DNA of 64,000 bases from Litsea cubeba (GCA_012931725.1 CM022949.1:55075852-55139851); one strand, 5' to 3'; positions 32,888 through 45,728 are shown, counted from the first letter of the stretch. Made by a program: numbers and translations. The notes: a model not told the origin generated them from the sequence alone.

Positions 32888-35527
32888 CTGTCACGTCCCC
32901 AAAATACAACCAGGGGAAAACGTGAAAAATAAGAATAAATATTCAATTTCATGTGTTTAATGCAACACAAGCTCCCAAATATGGACCCACAAAAATTTCA
33001 AAACATGGTGAGTCATAATAAAACATTTGCGGAAGCATTAAATCAATTGGTATCATTATTAAAAATCAAACCAACACATAACTAGTTGGATATTTAAGGT
33101 TAAAGTTTCCAAAATAATTTAAACAAAATAACTAAATAAAATTAAGTTCATTATGAATAGTTTGCTACTAAAATAGTCTCTATGATGAAAGTCACTCCCG
33201 TGCGAACTCAGACAGCTTCATAGCCATCATCGGCACTCCACTCGGGTTCGTTAACTGGCTCAAACGCTTGAAACGTTTGACCCTCCTCCGTCTCCTCGGC
33301 AAGGTAGGGTTCGGTACCTATGCACCAATAAACAAAGTAAACAGCAAGCACAAAAGCATAATTTATAAATAAAACACAAGAACAAAGTGAGTAATGACAG
33401 GTAATGATCATGAGAGAATAACAATATGACGATGACGAAAAGAACGTATAACCTAAATCCAGTCTATACAATAGAGCAATACAATAATCACACAGAAGCA
33501 ATGCCACTGTTTTGGGTGGTCAGCCCTAACTATCTCAATCACGTCGGTGGTCATAGACCGATCAATAATCCGGAATACCGGTCAATCAATTCGGATATTA
33601 CAGTGTCCGCACACATCGGTGATCAGCCGTCCAATTTCAACTGCAGTCGTTCAATTATGACCCAATCGCTGTACATATATATATCATAATAAAATAAACC
33701 TAGTGATTTGTAAAGCTCTGACACAGAAACCTAAGTCAAAGTGAAAGGCTGGCTGTACAACAATCCACAATCAATATCGATAAATCATTCGAATAAATCT
33801 CTACAATCTCTCAATCGCTTGCCAAGCCACATCACGGTCTATATCCAATCAATATAGGGTATGCAGCTAATAGACCAACATCAATCACAATTATATATGC
33901 AAACCCGATGGTCAAGGAATAATCACAAGCCAATCCTAAGGTCAAACATAAGGTCCTGTACCCAACAACCACAAGAATCTCTAAATAGATAAAAGACCAA
34001 CACATCCTTTCTCAATCAATGGTGCATAGACCCAATTAAGGGTTTTCCAATAAAGATGGGTTGAGCTCATATCCATTAGGATTTCCTCGAGGTTATACAA
34101 GGCACTAAACCCCACGTTAGTAATATACCGTATGCCCGGACGGTATTTACTTGGTCCAAAGATTCAATTAATAAGGTACAAAAATATAATTTAACACATT
34201 AAAACCAAAGATACCATTTAATATTTAATTTATAAATAATAATAAGAATTAACAATCTTAGTTTATAATTTTAGAAAATCCAAAGTCTCCATCCAAAATA
34301 TTTTTCACTTTTTATAAAACAAGCCCAAGGATCTAATTTGAATTCATTAAAGGATAAGGTCTTATTTCTAATTTCCAGAAATACAAGGGCAAGGTAATAA
34401 CTTAACAGAACTTAATGTTCTGTTTGCTGTCACATGGGGAAATTCCGTTTCTCCCATTCAAGTCTAGGTCAAACCACCTTACAGAACCCTTTTCCATAAT
34501 AGTAGCTTAAAACACATGGTGTAACAAGGAGACTTGGGTTCTGTCACGTGTAGATCCTTTTCTCCAATTTCCAAAACCACAGAAAAGTAAACATTTTCAA
34601 GCTGTTTTATATTCCTCGTCAAACTTGTCTCATGCATCCATGACTTGGATACTCTAGATGGTGCCTCTGGTCGTAAAGATCCATAATGATGGCATTCATC
34701 TAAAATATCATGGACGCCTGATGGTGCATCTTTCACATTCAAGGCTTTGTATGTCTGAGAAAGAAGCTCCACAGAAACCCACTTCAACGGAACTCGATCC
34801 AGCCGTCCAACGCATCATGGTCATCGGGACAGTGGACCCCACTGGATCATGTCCCAAATTAATTCCACCGGCGCCATGTACAGACTAATGATCGGACCAT
34901 TTATATATAATCCGATCAATCAATATTGGGTCCCACAACCTGAAAAAAAATAACTCCACAATAACTCACGCCCCAAAATTTAGAATCAAAAGATGGTGGC
35001 CATATATGTGCAAGGCATCATCACAAAAGAGAAAATCAAATCTTAGGGCATAAAAAGGGTTTCTACATGCATCAAAACTTGAATCAACGAGAAACACAAG
35101 CATTAAATTTACAAATTATGGTTAAGCACTTGCCTGATGTCCGCGGTTGATGGAGACGGTCTAAAATTCCTAAAACCCAAGGTGCAATCCCAGAGAAAAA
35201 TTGGAAAAGAGAGAATTGTGTGTGAAAATAAAAGAGTGTGGTGTATAAATAGGAAATAAGAGTAGGAATTGTAATCTGACTTAAAGTCTAAAAAATAATA
35301 GAGTTTGTTTTCTAAAAAGATAAGAGTTTGTATTAGAAAAGAATTATACCACTAAATTGGGCCTGGGTTAACTATGGGTTAGGACACCTATCCAACAAGC
35401 CTAACTCACCAAACCTAAGCCTAACGTGGTCCCCACTTAGACTAATTGCGTATTTAATTAATATACAATCAATTAAATAATAATAAAATAAATAATATAA
35501 TATATATATAATACCCAACACGTCACA
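32888..35527 (-). repeat. Chromovirus 5' LTR
   Basis: 2640 bp, nearly identical to 25323-27961. On the minus strand a TATTTATA element (35244-35251) lies upstream of a pyrimidine-rich leader and may be the core promoter. Confidence 0.93.
35244..35251 (-). promoter_or_regulatory. Possible TATA element of the chromovirus 5' LTR
   Basis: TATTTATA on the minus strand (TATAAATA on the plus strand). The palindrome-like nature makes the direction uncertain. Confidence 0.35.
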
Positions 35528-35583
35528 ACTGTTGTTCCATCGCCAAGAAAGGTCTCAGTTCAGAGAAAGATAAAGACAGGACT
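35528..35583 (+). pseudogene. Unidentified host exon, right part (interrupted)
   Basis: Continuation of 25281-25322 after the chromovirus, encoding PSPRKVSVQRKIKTG before another LTR begins at 35584. No family recognised. Confidence 0.4.
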
Positions 35584-37577
35584 TGTAACATCCCAACCCT
35601 TAGCCTATATTAATTATAGTTAATTGCTTGATTAGTTAGTAAGTGTGTTTAGAGTCTTAGCGAGTCGGGTTTGACGTATGAATCGTGTGGGTGAAATCTC
35701 ATGTGATTCGGAGTGCGTTTGGGTACAGTAGGGGGTGATTTGCTATTTTGAAAAGTTTTCAGGGGTTTAATTGAGATTATGAGTTTTTGTGAGTTTTGGT
35801 GCATTGTATAGGTATCGTCATTTCAAGAACTTTAGTCTTCTATCGCGTTTCGATTCGACGCGATGAAGAGGCCCAAATAATCACTTAAGCTAACCAAGGA
35901 CTAAACCCATATTTTCCATACTTATCTTAACCTTATAACACCTCATACGTTTGACTTATTTCCTTCACTCATCTCTATCTCCATTTTCACTACTATTCAT
36001 CTTCTCTTTCCCTTCACTGCCTCCTTGCCGTTGCCGACCGCCGGAGCTCCATCTTCACCGGTGAAACTTCCCATCTTCTTCCTCAAGCTCCAAGGAACCC
36101 AAACATCTACTTTCCTAAACTTTCCATTAACAACCCATTGAAAGGTAGGCCTCCAAAGCTTTTAATCATAGCTAATCTTCTTCCTTTTAGTTAGAAATGG
36201 ATTAGGGAGACTCACTACCACCCATTGCATTCATTTTGTAGATTGATTTTGGGAATGAGAAGCTTTTACACACTTATGAGCTCAAAAAGAGAGATTTCTC
36301 TTAATTCTCTTGATTTCGGTTTAGCTCATCATTAAGGCAAGTTAATCTATATATTTATGCTTGATATGTTGTTTCTTCCTTGAAATGATGATTGAATATG
36401 TCTAGATAACCCAAATGCTCTAATCTTGACAAACTTGAATTGAAAACATGATAATTTGGGTTAATTGTTTAATGAATTGGATTGGAAATGAAATGGATAG
36501 ATTGAGAGGTTTATAGGACCTGAAATGATGTGGTTTTTATCCTTGAATGGCTGTAAAACAGGTTCAGAGATTATGGGAATGGAAAGAGACCAAATACACA
36601 TCAGTTACAGAACTGTGTGTGTATTCGGTTGACCGGCCAGGGGCTTCAGTCGACCGAAGACACAGGGTCAGGTGCGGACAGCACCTGACCATTTTACTAT
36701 TCACAATTTATGCACATTAATGTAGGTCGAACCGGGCTGGACTAGGTCGACCGGGATAACTGCTGGGAACCTTTTGAAGGGTCCTTTTGACCTTTTTTCT
36801 ATTGGACTTGCATGAAACCTTGGCTACCCTTTTGGACTCATTTGACTTGATACGAGGAATGTTTTGGGCATGCATTTTCTCGTTGTTATTCCTGTTTTTC
36901 TCGGGCTTTCAACTTATATCAATCTTAAATGGTACGGGACAACGGGATACCCTCTTTTATTTTTATGCATGAAGATTGTTTGTTCGGGTATCGCGAACCT
37001 TATTTCTTTCGCAGACTGAATAGTGTTGTGTGAGAGTACGGTAATAACTATTGACCTAAGATTGGATTGTTTATCGCTCTCGATTCTAATTCTACCATTT
37101 GGTACTTTCTACATGAAATGTTCATGTTCTATAGATTGCTTTACTTATTTTGGTTTGGGATCACATGATGAACGTAGATGATGACCTAGGATCCCCTTGA
37201 TGTCTTGTTTATCTTGTATATGATTGATAGAAGTGTTGAGATTAGGCGGCTTTGATCGTAAAAGCTTGATGAGGACTACTATGGTATTGATACTTGAATA
37301 AGCTTGCTTGATGGTCTTGATTTGATTGATGGAAAGTAGTCTCTTAAATGTTTATGAATCTTGTTCACGCAAGAAAGCCTAGTCTCCTCACTATTACTTG
37401 TCTAGGACTCTTGTGTCAGGCATCACTCAGTTGTTAACGCCCAACACAGGGTGGGGCACCACCTGTGTGAGGACCTTGGTTTGAAAGTCTGCGTAGTACT
37501 ACTTTTTACATTGTGATGGATTGTACACCATCGGATACATCTTGCATTATTGATCTTGTTTGGCCTTAGTATCCCTT
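35584..37577 (+). mobile_element. Tekay-like LTR, left part (cut by the Tat-like element)
   Basis: Begins TGTAACATCCCAACCC after the exon fragment and shares layout with the LTRs at 662 and 48196: a GTTTAG...CGAGTCGGGTTTGAC-like start, a pyrimidine-rich leader-like part with splice-like GTAGGC/GGTAGG, and GGTCGACC palindromes (36620-36760). It is interrupted at 37578 by the Tat-like element, and its remainder must lie beyond the window. Whether it is a solo LTR or part of a full element cannot be seen. Confidence 0.65.
36620..36760. repeat. GGTCGACC palindrome cluster in LTR
   Basis: Includes CGGTTGACCGGCC, AGTCGACCGAAGAC, CAGGTGCGGACAGCACCTG and AGGTCGACCGGG. Confidence 0.7.
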
Positions 37578-39309
37578 TGTTGACACTAAAAATGTCACTT
37601 TGCTTCTTCAAGAGTTAGAAAACTGCATGAAGTCGCAACCTGCCATAAATTGGCAATGCTACTTCTAAAAAATCAAATCTTGTCAGAATCAAACAAAAAA
37701 CTGCAAGATCCTTCAAGACAGCCAAAAGAGGAGTACACAAGAAGTTTTGGGCCATTTCAAAATCATATGGCCTAACTTTGCTTCTCCGGTAGCTGAAAAT
37801 GAGATTCCGGCGGCGAAAGCATCAGAGACACCAAATCTTCGATCAAAGCCGATAGATGGTCTCAAAATACATTCAAGAAGGCTTCACGTCAAGTTCCGAG
37901 TCAAACCGACAACGTTTGACCCTACATCAACCCTCGAACAGCTAAATCAAGCCTCTCGGCGGTGAGGACCTCCGAGGCCATCACTCATCAGATAGAGCAC
38001 ATGGATAGCTTCAAAATGCTTACAAAGGGCTACACGTCAAATTTCAGGTCATTTCGACAACATTTGACCATACTTTGACGCTCGGAAGCCAAATCAGGCC
38101 TCTCAGCGGTGAAGCTCCCCGGGACCATGGTTTCCAAGACAGAGCCTGTGGATCATCTTAAAATGACTCCAATAGATTCCCTGTCAAATTTCAAGTCAAT
38201 CGGACATCGGTTGACCGCACATCAAGCCGCGACATCTTCATCGCGACAAAAACAAGTCTACTGGTGATAGGACCCCAAACGGTTTCAAAACTCAAATAAA
38301 AGCCTATGGTTGGTCTTATTTATTGCTCAGGAGGCTTCACCTCAAACTTCAGGTCATTCCGACATCATTTGACCCAGTTTCAGCTTCTGACGGAAAATCG
38401 GCAGCTCTGCGCGACAAAGTCTTCGATTTTCTCGAAAAATTAGAAACTTTGCAAACCAAAATGCAAGGATTCTCATCAGGTTTTCTACAGGGAAATCAGG
38501 CCAATAAATGATCAAAGATGTCAAGGAAAAGTACAGAAGAAAAAAGAATAAAAAAACAGCAAAAACGAACACAAAACGGGACAAAAAGGGGGAAAACCCC
38601 ACCAGGGTCGCAGACCCCTGCAACCCTGGCCCAGGGTCGCCGGGATCACCTGGACGGCCCCGGAAACTCCGTTTTTCGCCCTTTTTTCGCGATTCGAAGC
38701 GTCCGGCCTCTGGTATTTTTCAAAATTCATATTTTTGAGACACCAAATCCTCTGACATCCGTCAAAATCACGGGTCAATCATCAAGAGTATCGAAATCAA
38801 CATTGATCGCCAACCGGTCAACCAAAAAAGTGTGCTTTCTACCCGACGGATCGAGAAATCGACAGGACAGATGGTACCGACCCGCTATTGGCAACCTATA
38901 CCTGAAGTTACGTGGTCATCTGATGTCGATCTAAATGAAGATCCATCGTTGATCATCGCCAGAAGAATCCCAAAGGATGCGGCACGGCCCGCGGCTCTTC
39001 AACTGCTCGGCGACCTTCTAATGCGATTAATTGACTAGCTTTATTGCAGTCATTAATTCATTTCTTTGGACGGCCAATCAGAAGCAAGCATCCGGGAGTT
39101 ATAAGTCAAGAAATTCATGACATTTAAACCATGAAACTCCTCCCATCATGGCGATTAAAATGCGATTAAATGCCCTTAATCTCCTCCGGCCAATCAGAAG
39201 CCAAGAAAAAGGAGTTACAAAATAAAGGAATTAATCCTGTAACTCCTCCCATTATGCGGCTTAATGACAATAAAAGCCCATAAATTCTCCTAAATGGCTA
39301 CCAAGAGCC

Positions 39310-39317
39310 TATAAATA
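39310..39317 (+). promoter_or_regulatory. TATA box of the Tat-like LTR
   Basis: CCTATAAATAGGAG context, conserved in the solo LTR (4060-4067, minus strand). Transcription would start shortly downstream. Confidence 0.65.
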
Positions 39318-39814
39318 GGAGAGCACTCCAAAGGAATCCAGATCGGAAAAACAAGACACATCCCAGATCAGAAAAAAACACAGAAATCCAGAGAAAGAAA
39401 GAGAGAAAACTCCGCGGAAGTTCTACACCGACCACCGCTACAAGGTGACAAAAGTCCCTTGGGGGGGTACCCCACCAAGGTCCTTGCCTTCTCCTTCTGC
39501 CTCCAATGGCTTAGACGTGGCTTTTCAGCTCGTCTATTTAGCTTTTTATTGGACATAGGACCTCCTTTTGGTCTTTGTCCTCTAAAAACCTGAGGTTTTA
39601 GCCAAGCCAAGCGAATCAATAGCATCCTCTGTTCTCATCTGCATGGATGATGGTGAAGTCCACATATGGCTTGCGACCGTCAATCTGAACGGGTCCCCCA
39701 TAATCTCCTGAGAAGTTAGATCCTTTTTTTCTTGCTTTTCATTGTAGTTTGTATTTTTTCAAAAGAGACAAAATCACAACTCTTGTCTTTCATTATTGAT
39801 AAGAATTGTAAATC

Positions 39815-39875
39815 GGCTATAAACGCCAAAAAATCAGCTATAAACGCCAAAATCGGCTATAAATGCAAAAAAAAA
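39815..39875 (+). repeat. GGCTATAAANGCC short repeats in LTR
   Basis: Three copies of CGGCTATAAACGCCAAAA-like units. Similar units recur after pol (59613-59830) and in the solo LTR (about 3490-3560). Confidence 0.75.
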
Positions 39876-40123
39876 AAAAATCTCCTTTCACGGCAAATCA
39901 AGAAAAATGTCTCTTTTCTTAAATATATGTGCAATGGAAAACTTGAAAGAACTTGATTTCCTTTTTACTTGCGAAAGTCGATCTCCGGATCACCACTTGT
40001 AATTCCAAGTAAAATAGAAAATATGGCACACCCACACAAAAAATGTTGATGCACGCCTTTGCCCCCGGTTACGAAAGGGTCGGATCAAACAGACTCCCAC
40101 GTCCACCGACCTCGGTAGGACCG

Positions 40124-40213
40124 AGCAGGCTCCACCCGGTGGGACCCGTTCATTTGAGAACATATGTCCATCAAGCTGGCTCCACCCGGTGGGACCCGTT
40201 CATTTGAGAACAT
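40124..40213 (+). repeat. Tandem pair, period about 52 bp
   Basis: GGCTCCACCCGGTGGGACCC followed by GTTCATTTGAGAACAT occurs twice, immediately after the LTR. Confidence 0.85.
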
Positions 40214-40420
40214 GATGTTAGAAATGAAATATTTGCATCTCATATCTATTGCTCTATGCTTATACTTATTTTCTTGATTCTTTGGCTACTTTCTAATTTG
40301 TGGCCTATGTTGGATTCCGCATCTAAAAAAACGAGATGAGATTTTTTGGAAATTTTTAATTCTTTGAATTTATTTCCACTCTTTCTCTTTTCAAAAAAAA
40401 AAAACAAAAAAATAAAAAAT

Positions 40421-41337
40421 TAGATTTTTCATTTTGGATTCAAAATTGAGAAACCTTTGATCCTTTCCTATCGTTCATCGTGCTTGCAGAAATGTTGAGC
40501 CTGTTCGACTAAGGTTTTGGGCCATCGTTTCTCTTCGATGAGTTCATTAAAGATCTAAAAAAATAAAAAAAATCAGATTTTTCATTTTGGATTCAAAATT
40601 GAGAAACCTTTGATCATATCCTATCGTTCATCGTGCTTGCAGAAATGTTGAGCCTGTTCGACTAAGGTTTTGGGCCATCGTTTCTCTTCACTGAGTTCAT
40701 TAAAGATCTAAAAAATAACAAAAAAAAATCAGATTTTTCATTTTGGATTCAAAATTGAGAAACCTTGATCCTATCCTTTCGTTTATCGTGCTTGCAGAAA
40801 TGTTGAGCCTGTTCGACTAAGGTTTTGGGCCATCATTTCTCTTCGATGAGTTCATTAAAGATCTAAAAAAAAATAAAAAAAAATCAGATTTTTCATTTTG
40901 GATTCAAAATTGAGAAACCTTTGATCCTTTCCTATCGTTCATCGTACTTACAGAAATGTTGAGCCTGTTCGACTAAGGTTTTGGGCCGTCGTTTCTCTTC
41001 GATGAGTTCATTAAAGATCTAAAAAAAAAGTAAAAATCAGATTTTTCATTTTGGATTCAAAATTGAGAAACCTTGATCCTATCCTATCGTTCATCGTGCT
41101 TGTAGAAATGTTGAGCCTGTTCGACTAAGGTTTTGGGCCATCGTTTCTCTTCAATGAGTTCATTAAAGATCTAAAAAAAATAAAAAAAAAATAACAAATC
41201 AGATTTTTCATTTTGGATTCGAAATCGAGAAACCTTGATTCTATCCTATTGTTCATCGTGCTTGCAGAAATGTTGAGCCTGTTCGACTAAGATTTTGGGC
41301 CATCGTTTCTCATTGATGAGTCCATTAAAGATCTAAC
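40421..41337 (+). repeat. Leader tandem repeat, six copies of about 155 bp
   Basis: Each unit begins AGATTTTTCATTTTGGATTC, contains AATGTTGAGCCTGTTCGACT and ends in GAGTTCATTAAAGATC plus an A-rich tail. Copies start near 40421, 40574, 40729, 40884, 41037 and 41200. The A-tail length varies from copy to copy. Confidence 0.93.
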
Positions 41338-41679
41338 AAAAAAAATAAAGAAAAAGACATGGATCACTAAGGTTAAACCAACTGCGTTCTTTGATCACGG
41401 TTGATTCAAGAAAAGCCTTGTCCAGAGTGTAGAGACAGCTTGACTGTTCTAGGCAATGGTCCTCCAAACGGGTTCATTAAGTAATCCTACCCTTACGTGG
41501 GGGCAATTCTATCAATCGAGATTTCATATGACCGGGTTAGGAGGCCTATGTGTACTCTCTCGTCTTTTAAATAAATTTTTTTTTAAAATAAAAATTTTTA
41601 AAATAAAAAATAAAAAAATAAAAATAAAAATATTTTCTAAAAAAAAAAACTTCAAAAAAAATCTTCAAAAAAAAAAAAC

Positions 41680-41970
41680 TTCTGTCATTTTGGGTTTAGA
41701 TTAGAGAAATTTTGGTCTCCTCCTTTCTGAGCACTGGCGCTCGCGGAAATCGCTGAGCCCGTGTCAAGATTGGAGTGCCTTTTGCTCTCTTTGATGAACC
41801 CGATATTGGCTTTTCAAAAAAAAAAAAACTCGTCATTTTTGGATTCAGATCTGAGAAATTATGGTTCATTTCCTTCTGAGTACTGGCGCTCGTGGAAATC
41901 GCTGAGACTGTATTTGGATCGGAATACCATCTGTTCTCTTTGATGAATCCAATATTGATCTTTCAAAACA
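41680..41970 (+). repeat. Second leader repeat, two diverged copies of about 145 bp
   Basis: Units share CTGAGNACTGGCGCTCG, GGAAATCGCTGAG and CTCTTTGATGAA. They are a diverged version of the previous repeat in layout (TTTTGGATTC start, TTGATGA end, A-run). Confidence 0.85.
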
Positions 41971-42314
41971 GAGAATCTCATCTCATGGATGCGGTCTCAA
42001 AACATTTGTGTCTAGCGGTACTAGTACGCCCCTTCAGGGTCTACTGTATTCGCGACCGGCACATTTGTAACTCCAAACTTATATTCTTCTTACATCGGGC
42101 AAGCTCTCGATAAGTCGATTTAAGTTCATAATTGCTTCTAGCAGTCACTGGGATGCTCATTCTGGGCTTACCATACCTGCGATCAGAACAATTGTACTAT
42201 CTATGGCTTTTTGCCCTCTTCATATTACTTGGGTCATCTCCCTCGAGCAATTTGAAAAGACAAAACCATAGAACTCCCCATTTATGATCATTATATTCTT
42301 GTGATTACTAATGG

Positions 42315-43058
42315 ATGTGGTCTTGTTTCATAAACTTTTCGAAACTAACAATGGCAGCTTCATTAACCATTACCTTCGACGAGAACAAGCACCAACTCAT
42401 GCTTCAACAGAAGCAAACTACGCGCACCTACAAGCGCCCCATCAGCTGCCGAAGCGTCAACTCCCTCAGCAACTCTCTGAACTCCGGGTCGACCTCGACT
42501 CCCCGGACTATTTTCTTTGGGACGCTGGGACCATTCCCACTTCCCGAAAAGCAAACTGCTCCTTCCAGGAAGCAGAAACTCTCCTCTCAACGTGTCACTA
42601 CCATGACACCAAAGGCGAGCACCAGAAGGCCCGAAGCCCGTGGCAGCCCCACGAAGCCTCGACCTACAAATGACCAGGTCTATCCCAAGACTTGGTCCCC
42701 AAGACCTTCACCAAAACAAAGAAGGTCACAAACATCCATCAAGCCAACATTCATGGCCCCACTCAAGAAGAATGAGTTCTACCTTCTTGCTTACATGAAA
42801 GAGGAGAGACCCATCTCCAACCTGAATCCCAAGTCAACCCAGCATGAGCCGGCTTGTTCTTACAAGCCCAAAATCAAGTCATGCATCATAAGACCTCTAC
42901 AAGCACCTGCTAAGGCCTACAAACCTGCAATTCGACCTTTTATCTTTACAGGAGCCGAACTCCAAAAGTTCAAAGCTTCGCTGCAACAGGCGAAGGACTG
43001 GGTTCGCATCCTGTCCTTGCCTAGCTACAAAGAAGACAGGCTCGGCTGCTGCGCCTGA
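42315..43058 (+). pseudogene. Tat-like element, region upstream of gag
   Basis: An open frame of 247 codons, rich in Pro, Lys, Arg and Ser (for example KPRPTNDQVYPKTWSPRPSP), follows the leader repeats. It has no recognisable domain. It may be the N-terminal extension of gag or an extra frame of the kind reported upstream of gag in Tat elements. A stop at 43056-43058 separates it from the gag frame that starts about 43193. Confidence 0.5.
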
Positions 43059-43192
43059 GGGAGCACATCCTTCATTGTCAAGGCCCTGACTGAAGCTCAA
43101 ATTGCTCGTCGTATACGCCGACGGGCGTCGTATCGACAAAAGAGATTAGAGAAGCAAAGGACTCAGTCTCCTACACTTCAACTCTCTCCCAA

Positions 43193-44308
43193 ATGGGTCG
43201 AAAAAGAAAGACCCAACCAAGTTGCTACCGTCCATATGGTTGGAAAGACCAGAAGACGCCAAAAGTCAGCAACAAAAATCCATGTCCGACGTCTGGTGAC
43301 CCGCAGCGTCTCCAGGACAAGAAGACACTCAGAAGAATCCCTGCTCCTTCAAGCAAAGGACGGCAGAGTGATCCTTCCTCAAGCTCTTCATCAAAAAGAA
43401 TGAGCCCCAGCTCAGTTACCAGGACAGTTTCTTCGTTTGAGTCACGAAGGATGAACGTCTTGGCTACAAATTCTGAGCCACCACCCCGCAATCCACCTCA
43501 AGATGATGCGATCACACGCATCCAGCAGTTGGAACAAGGCCAGCAGAGGATTGAAACTCTGATGGAAAACCTTCTCCTCGCCTTCCAAAATCAGGCGAAC
43601 AATGAACCTCCTCCAAATCATCAAGACGATGAGGTAAATGGAGAAGAAAATGAGTCATGCGCCCTTACTAAAAAGGACGTAGACAATATCCTCGCCAAAG
43701 CAAAAGAAGAGGATATACTCAAGGAGCATGGGATCAAGCCACCATATCCCTTATGGATGGACTCGGTCCCGTTCCCCACAAAACTCAAGTATCCTACTCT
43801 CCAGATATATACGGGGAAAGGATCAGCCAGACAGCACGTCATCCACTTCAAGATCTTGACGGGAGCTATCGCGGATCAAGATGCACTCAAGATCCGCCTC
43901 TTTGCAAGTACCCTAAAAAGTACGGCCTTCGATTGGTACTCCACTTTGCCGGAGGACTCCATCTAAAACTGGGCCATGCTAGAGACACGCTTCCTGACTC
44001 ACTTCAAAGGTGAGGATCATCCCGCTACTATGGCTCAGCTGTGCAGCCTAAAACAGGGGGAGAATGAGTCAACGTATGACTTCATTCATAAGTGGAAAGC
44101 AATGGCATACAAATGCTCTGATGTATTGCCACAAGCGTCGCTAGTCGACATCTGCCGAAACAACATGAGAGCCAGAATCCGCTCCATGATCATCGGCAAC
44201 AAATCAAAAAACCTGGGAGAACTCCTAGAAGCTTCCATGGAAGCTGAAACGGTGATTAAAGACCTCAACAACAGAAATCATCAAGAAAAGAGCCAACGGC
44301 CATTGTAA
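43193..44308 (+). pseudogene. Tat-like gag
   Basis: A Pro/Ser-rich leader precedes a coiled region (ITRIQQLEQGQQRIETLMEN) and then the capsid-type core KYPTLQIYTGKGSARQHV, LFASTLKSTAFDWYSTLPE and, after a TAA at 43964-43966, FLTHFKGEDHPATMAQLCSL and SMEAETVIKDLNNR. The retrotransposon gag domain of Tat elements has this pattern (W-Y-x-x-L-P, then a tract ending in Q). One in-frame stop interrupts it. Confidence 0.82.
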
Positions 44309-45720
44309 CCTCTAAACCAAAGAAGAAAGAGGTCCTCAATGTGCAGACCAGCTCAACTCCTCAGCCACCAAAGAAAGCTGAAAACAAAGCTGCTGGTAAG
44401 AGACCTGAACTCTCTGATGCCTTCAAAGAACGAGTAGAGAAGAAATACCCATTTTGATGAAGATGTTGATGAAATCTTCGGGGCTCTTGTGGCAAACGGC
44501 AAGCTCACCTTGCCTGAACCAAAAAGACCGGGTGATGTTGGCAAAACCAACGATCCTCGGTACTGTCCATACCATCAGATGATCTCGCATCCTCTCAATC
44601 AATGCTTCGTTGTGAGAGAAAAAATAAACGAGATGTGGAAAAACGGAGTCATCACCTTTTATATGGGTCTGCCTCTGTCGACATGGTGACTGTGGACAAA
44701 CATCAAAATCACCAAAGAAGAAGATCACTACTTCCTTCAAGCTGATAAATACAATCCAAGCGTCCGAGGAACTGGTTCCTTACCCGACACCAGACGGGCA
44801 ACCCATATGGGTACATCCCGATCTCCTAGAAGATGAAAATTGGGAGGTCGTGAAAACAAAGCCTACAGCTCAACAGCGAAGGCAGGCTAGGAAATATCTC
44901 CTCAAGCTGAAACGGCAAGAGAAGACCCAGGCAAAACAAGAAGTCAAAGAAAAGGCAGAGGCTTCCTCTACCGCTTCACTGGAGCCAACAAAAACATCCC
45001 TTCCAGAGACTTCAAAAGGGGTAAGAAAATTCACTCTTAGTGATTTCATGCCACCTCAATTCAAAGAAGCCACACAGGGGGCATCATACTCTTGCAATTC
45101 GGTAGTTGGATTCTCCATTGATGGATACGAGTCCAGCGACACCGATGATGGATTCGAATCCAACTACACAGACGAGTGGGAGGAGTCCCTTGAAATAGGA
45201 GAATATCTCTCCCATGAAGAATGGGTTCCTGAGACTCATCTTATGCCAGTAATCTGGTATAACCCCCTACAGCCGCAAGGATCCTGGTCTGATGATGAAG
45301 AAGACCAAGAGGCTGTACAAGAAAATGCTGCTGAACCAGCACCCGTCATTGCTCTAGTGGAAACCAACTATGTTGAGCCACAAAGAGCTGATGAAGAAGA
45401 AGATTTGGCTCCCATGCCTGATCTTGAAGAATATGCAAGGATCTTGCAGCGTCTCGCTCTAGAATAAGAGCAAGACCGCGTCAACGAGCTTCCTCGCAAT
45501 CCAGAGCCTGAAGTCCATGAAGACCATCAGGTACATCCTCCCTTAACTCCTGAAAATGGAGAAAATTGATGGATAGACGATCCTCTTACTATCCGAAGAT
45601 GAGTCTTACTCTGATCAGGCAACGTCTCCTGTCAGAGCTTCCTGTAATGTGATAATTCGAGATTATAGCTCTTCTGAAGCATCGTCTGATGAGATCACTT
45701 CCTCCGGCTTCGCAAACACA
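44309..45720 (+). pseudogene. Tat-like gag 3' part and acidic linker
   Basis: Two readable pieces. The first (44455-44690) has YCPYHQMISHPLNQCFVVRE, a C-x2-H-x4-H-x4-C knuckle usual in Tat gag. The second (44850-45467) is an acidic region with SSDTDDGFESNYTDEWEESL and PLQPQGSWSDDEEDQE. Frames are broken several times. The protease expected after the linker is absent. Confidence 0.65.
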
Positions 45721-45728
45721 AACTGCGA

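Larger units (their letters stand above)
25323..35527 (-). mobile_element. Tekay/Del-like chromovirus (Ty3/gypsy LTR retrotransposon)
   Basis: 10,205 bp with LTRs of about 2.64 kb at each end. Flanks are ACGGT (25318-25322) and ACTGT (35528-35532), a 5-bp duplication with one mismatch. The internal region on the minus strand has gag with zinc knuckles, protease, reverse transcriptase, RNase H, integrase and a C-terminal chromodomain, the order of plant chromoviruses; very long LTRs suggest the Tekay/Del clade. By eye the two LTRs differ at about four substitutions and one 1-base indel, so insertion is very recent. Yet gag-pol holds three in-frame stops (32106, 30115, 28471) and two frameshifts (about 31450 and 28190), so it cannot make its own full protein set. 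Confidence 0.92.
37578..40117 (+). repeat. 5' LTR of the Tat-like element
   Basis: About 2.54 kb, starts TGTTGACACTAAAAATGTCA. Homologous along its length to the inverted solo LTR at 3237-7289. The 3' limit is set by where the two copies stop matching (near CCGACCTCGGTA) and may be off by a few bases. Confidence 0.8.

Noticed and set aside
36787..36972. Hydrophobic 61-codon frame suggesting a small membrane protein
   Set aside because: It sits within LTR sequence and has no homologous context.
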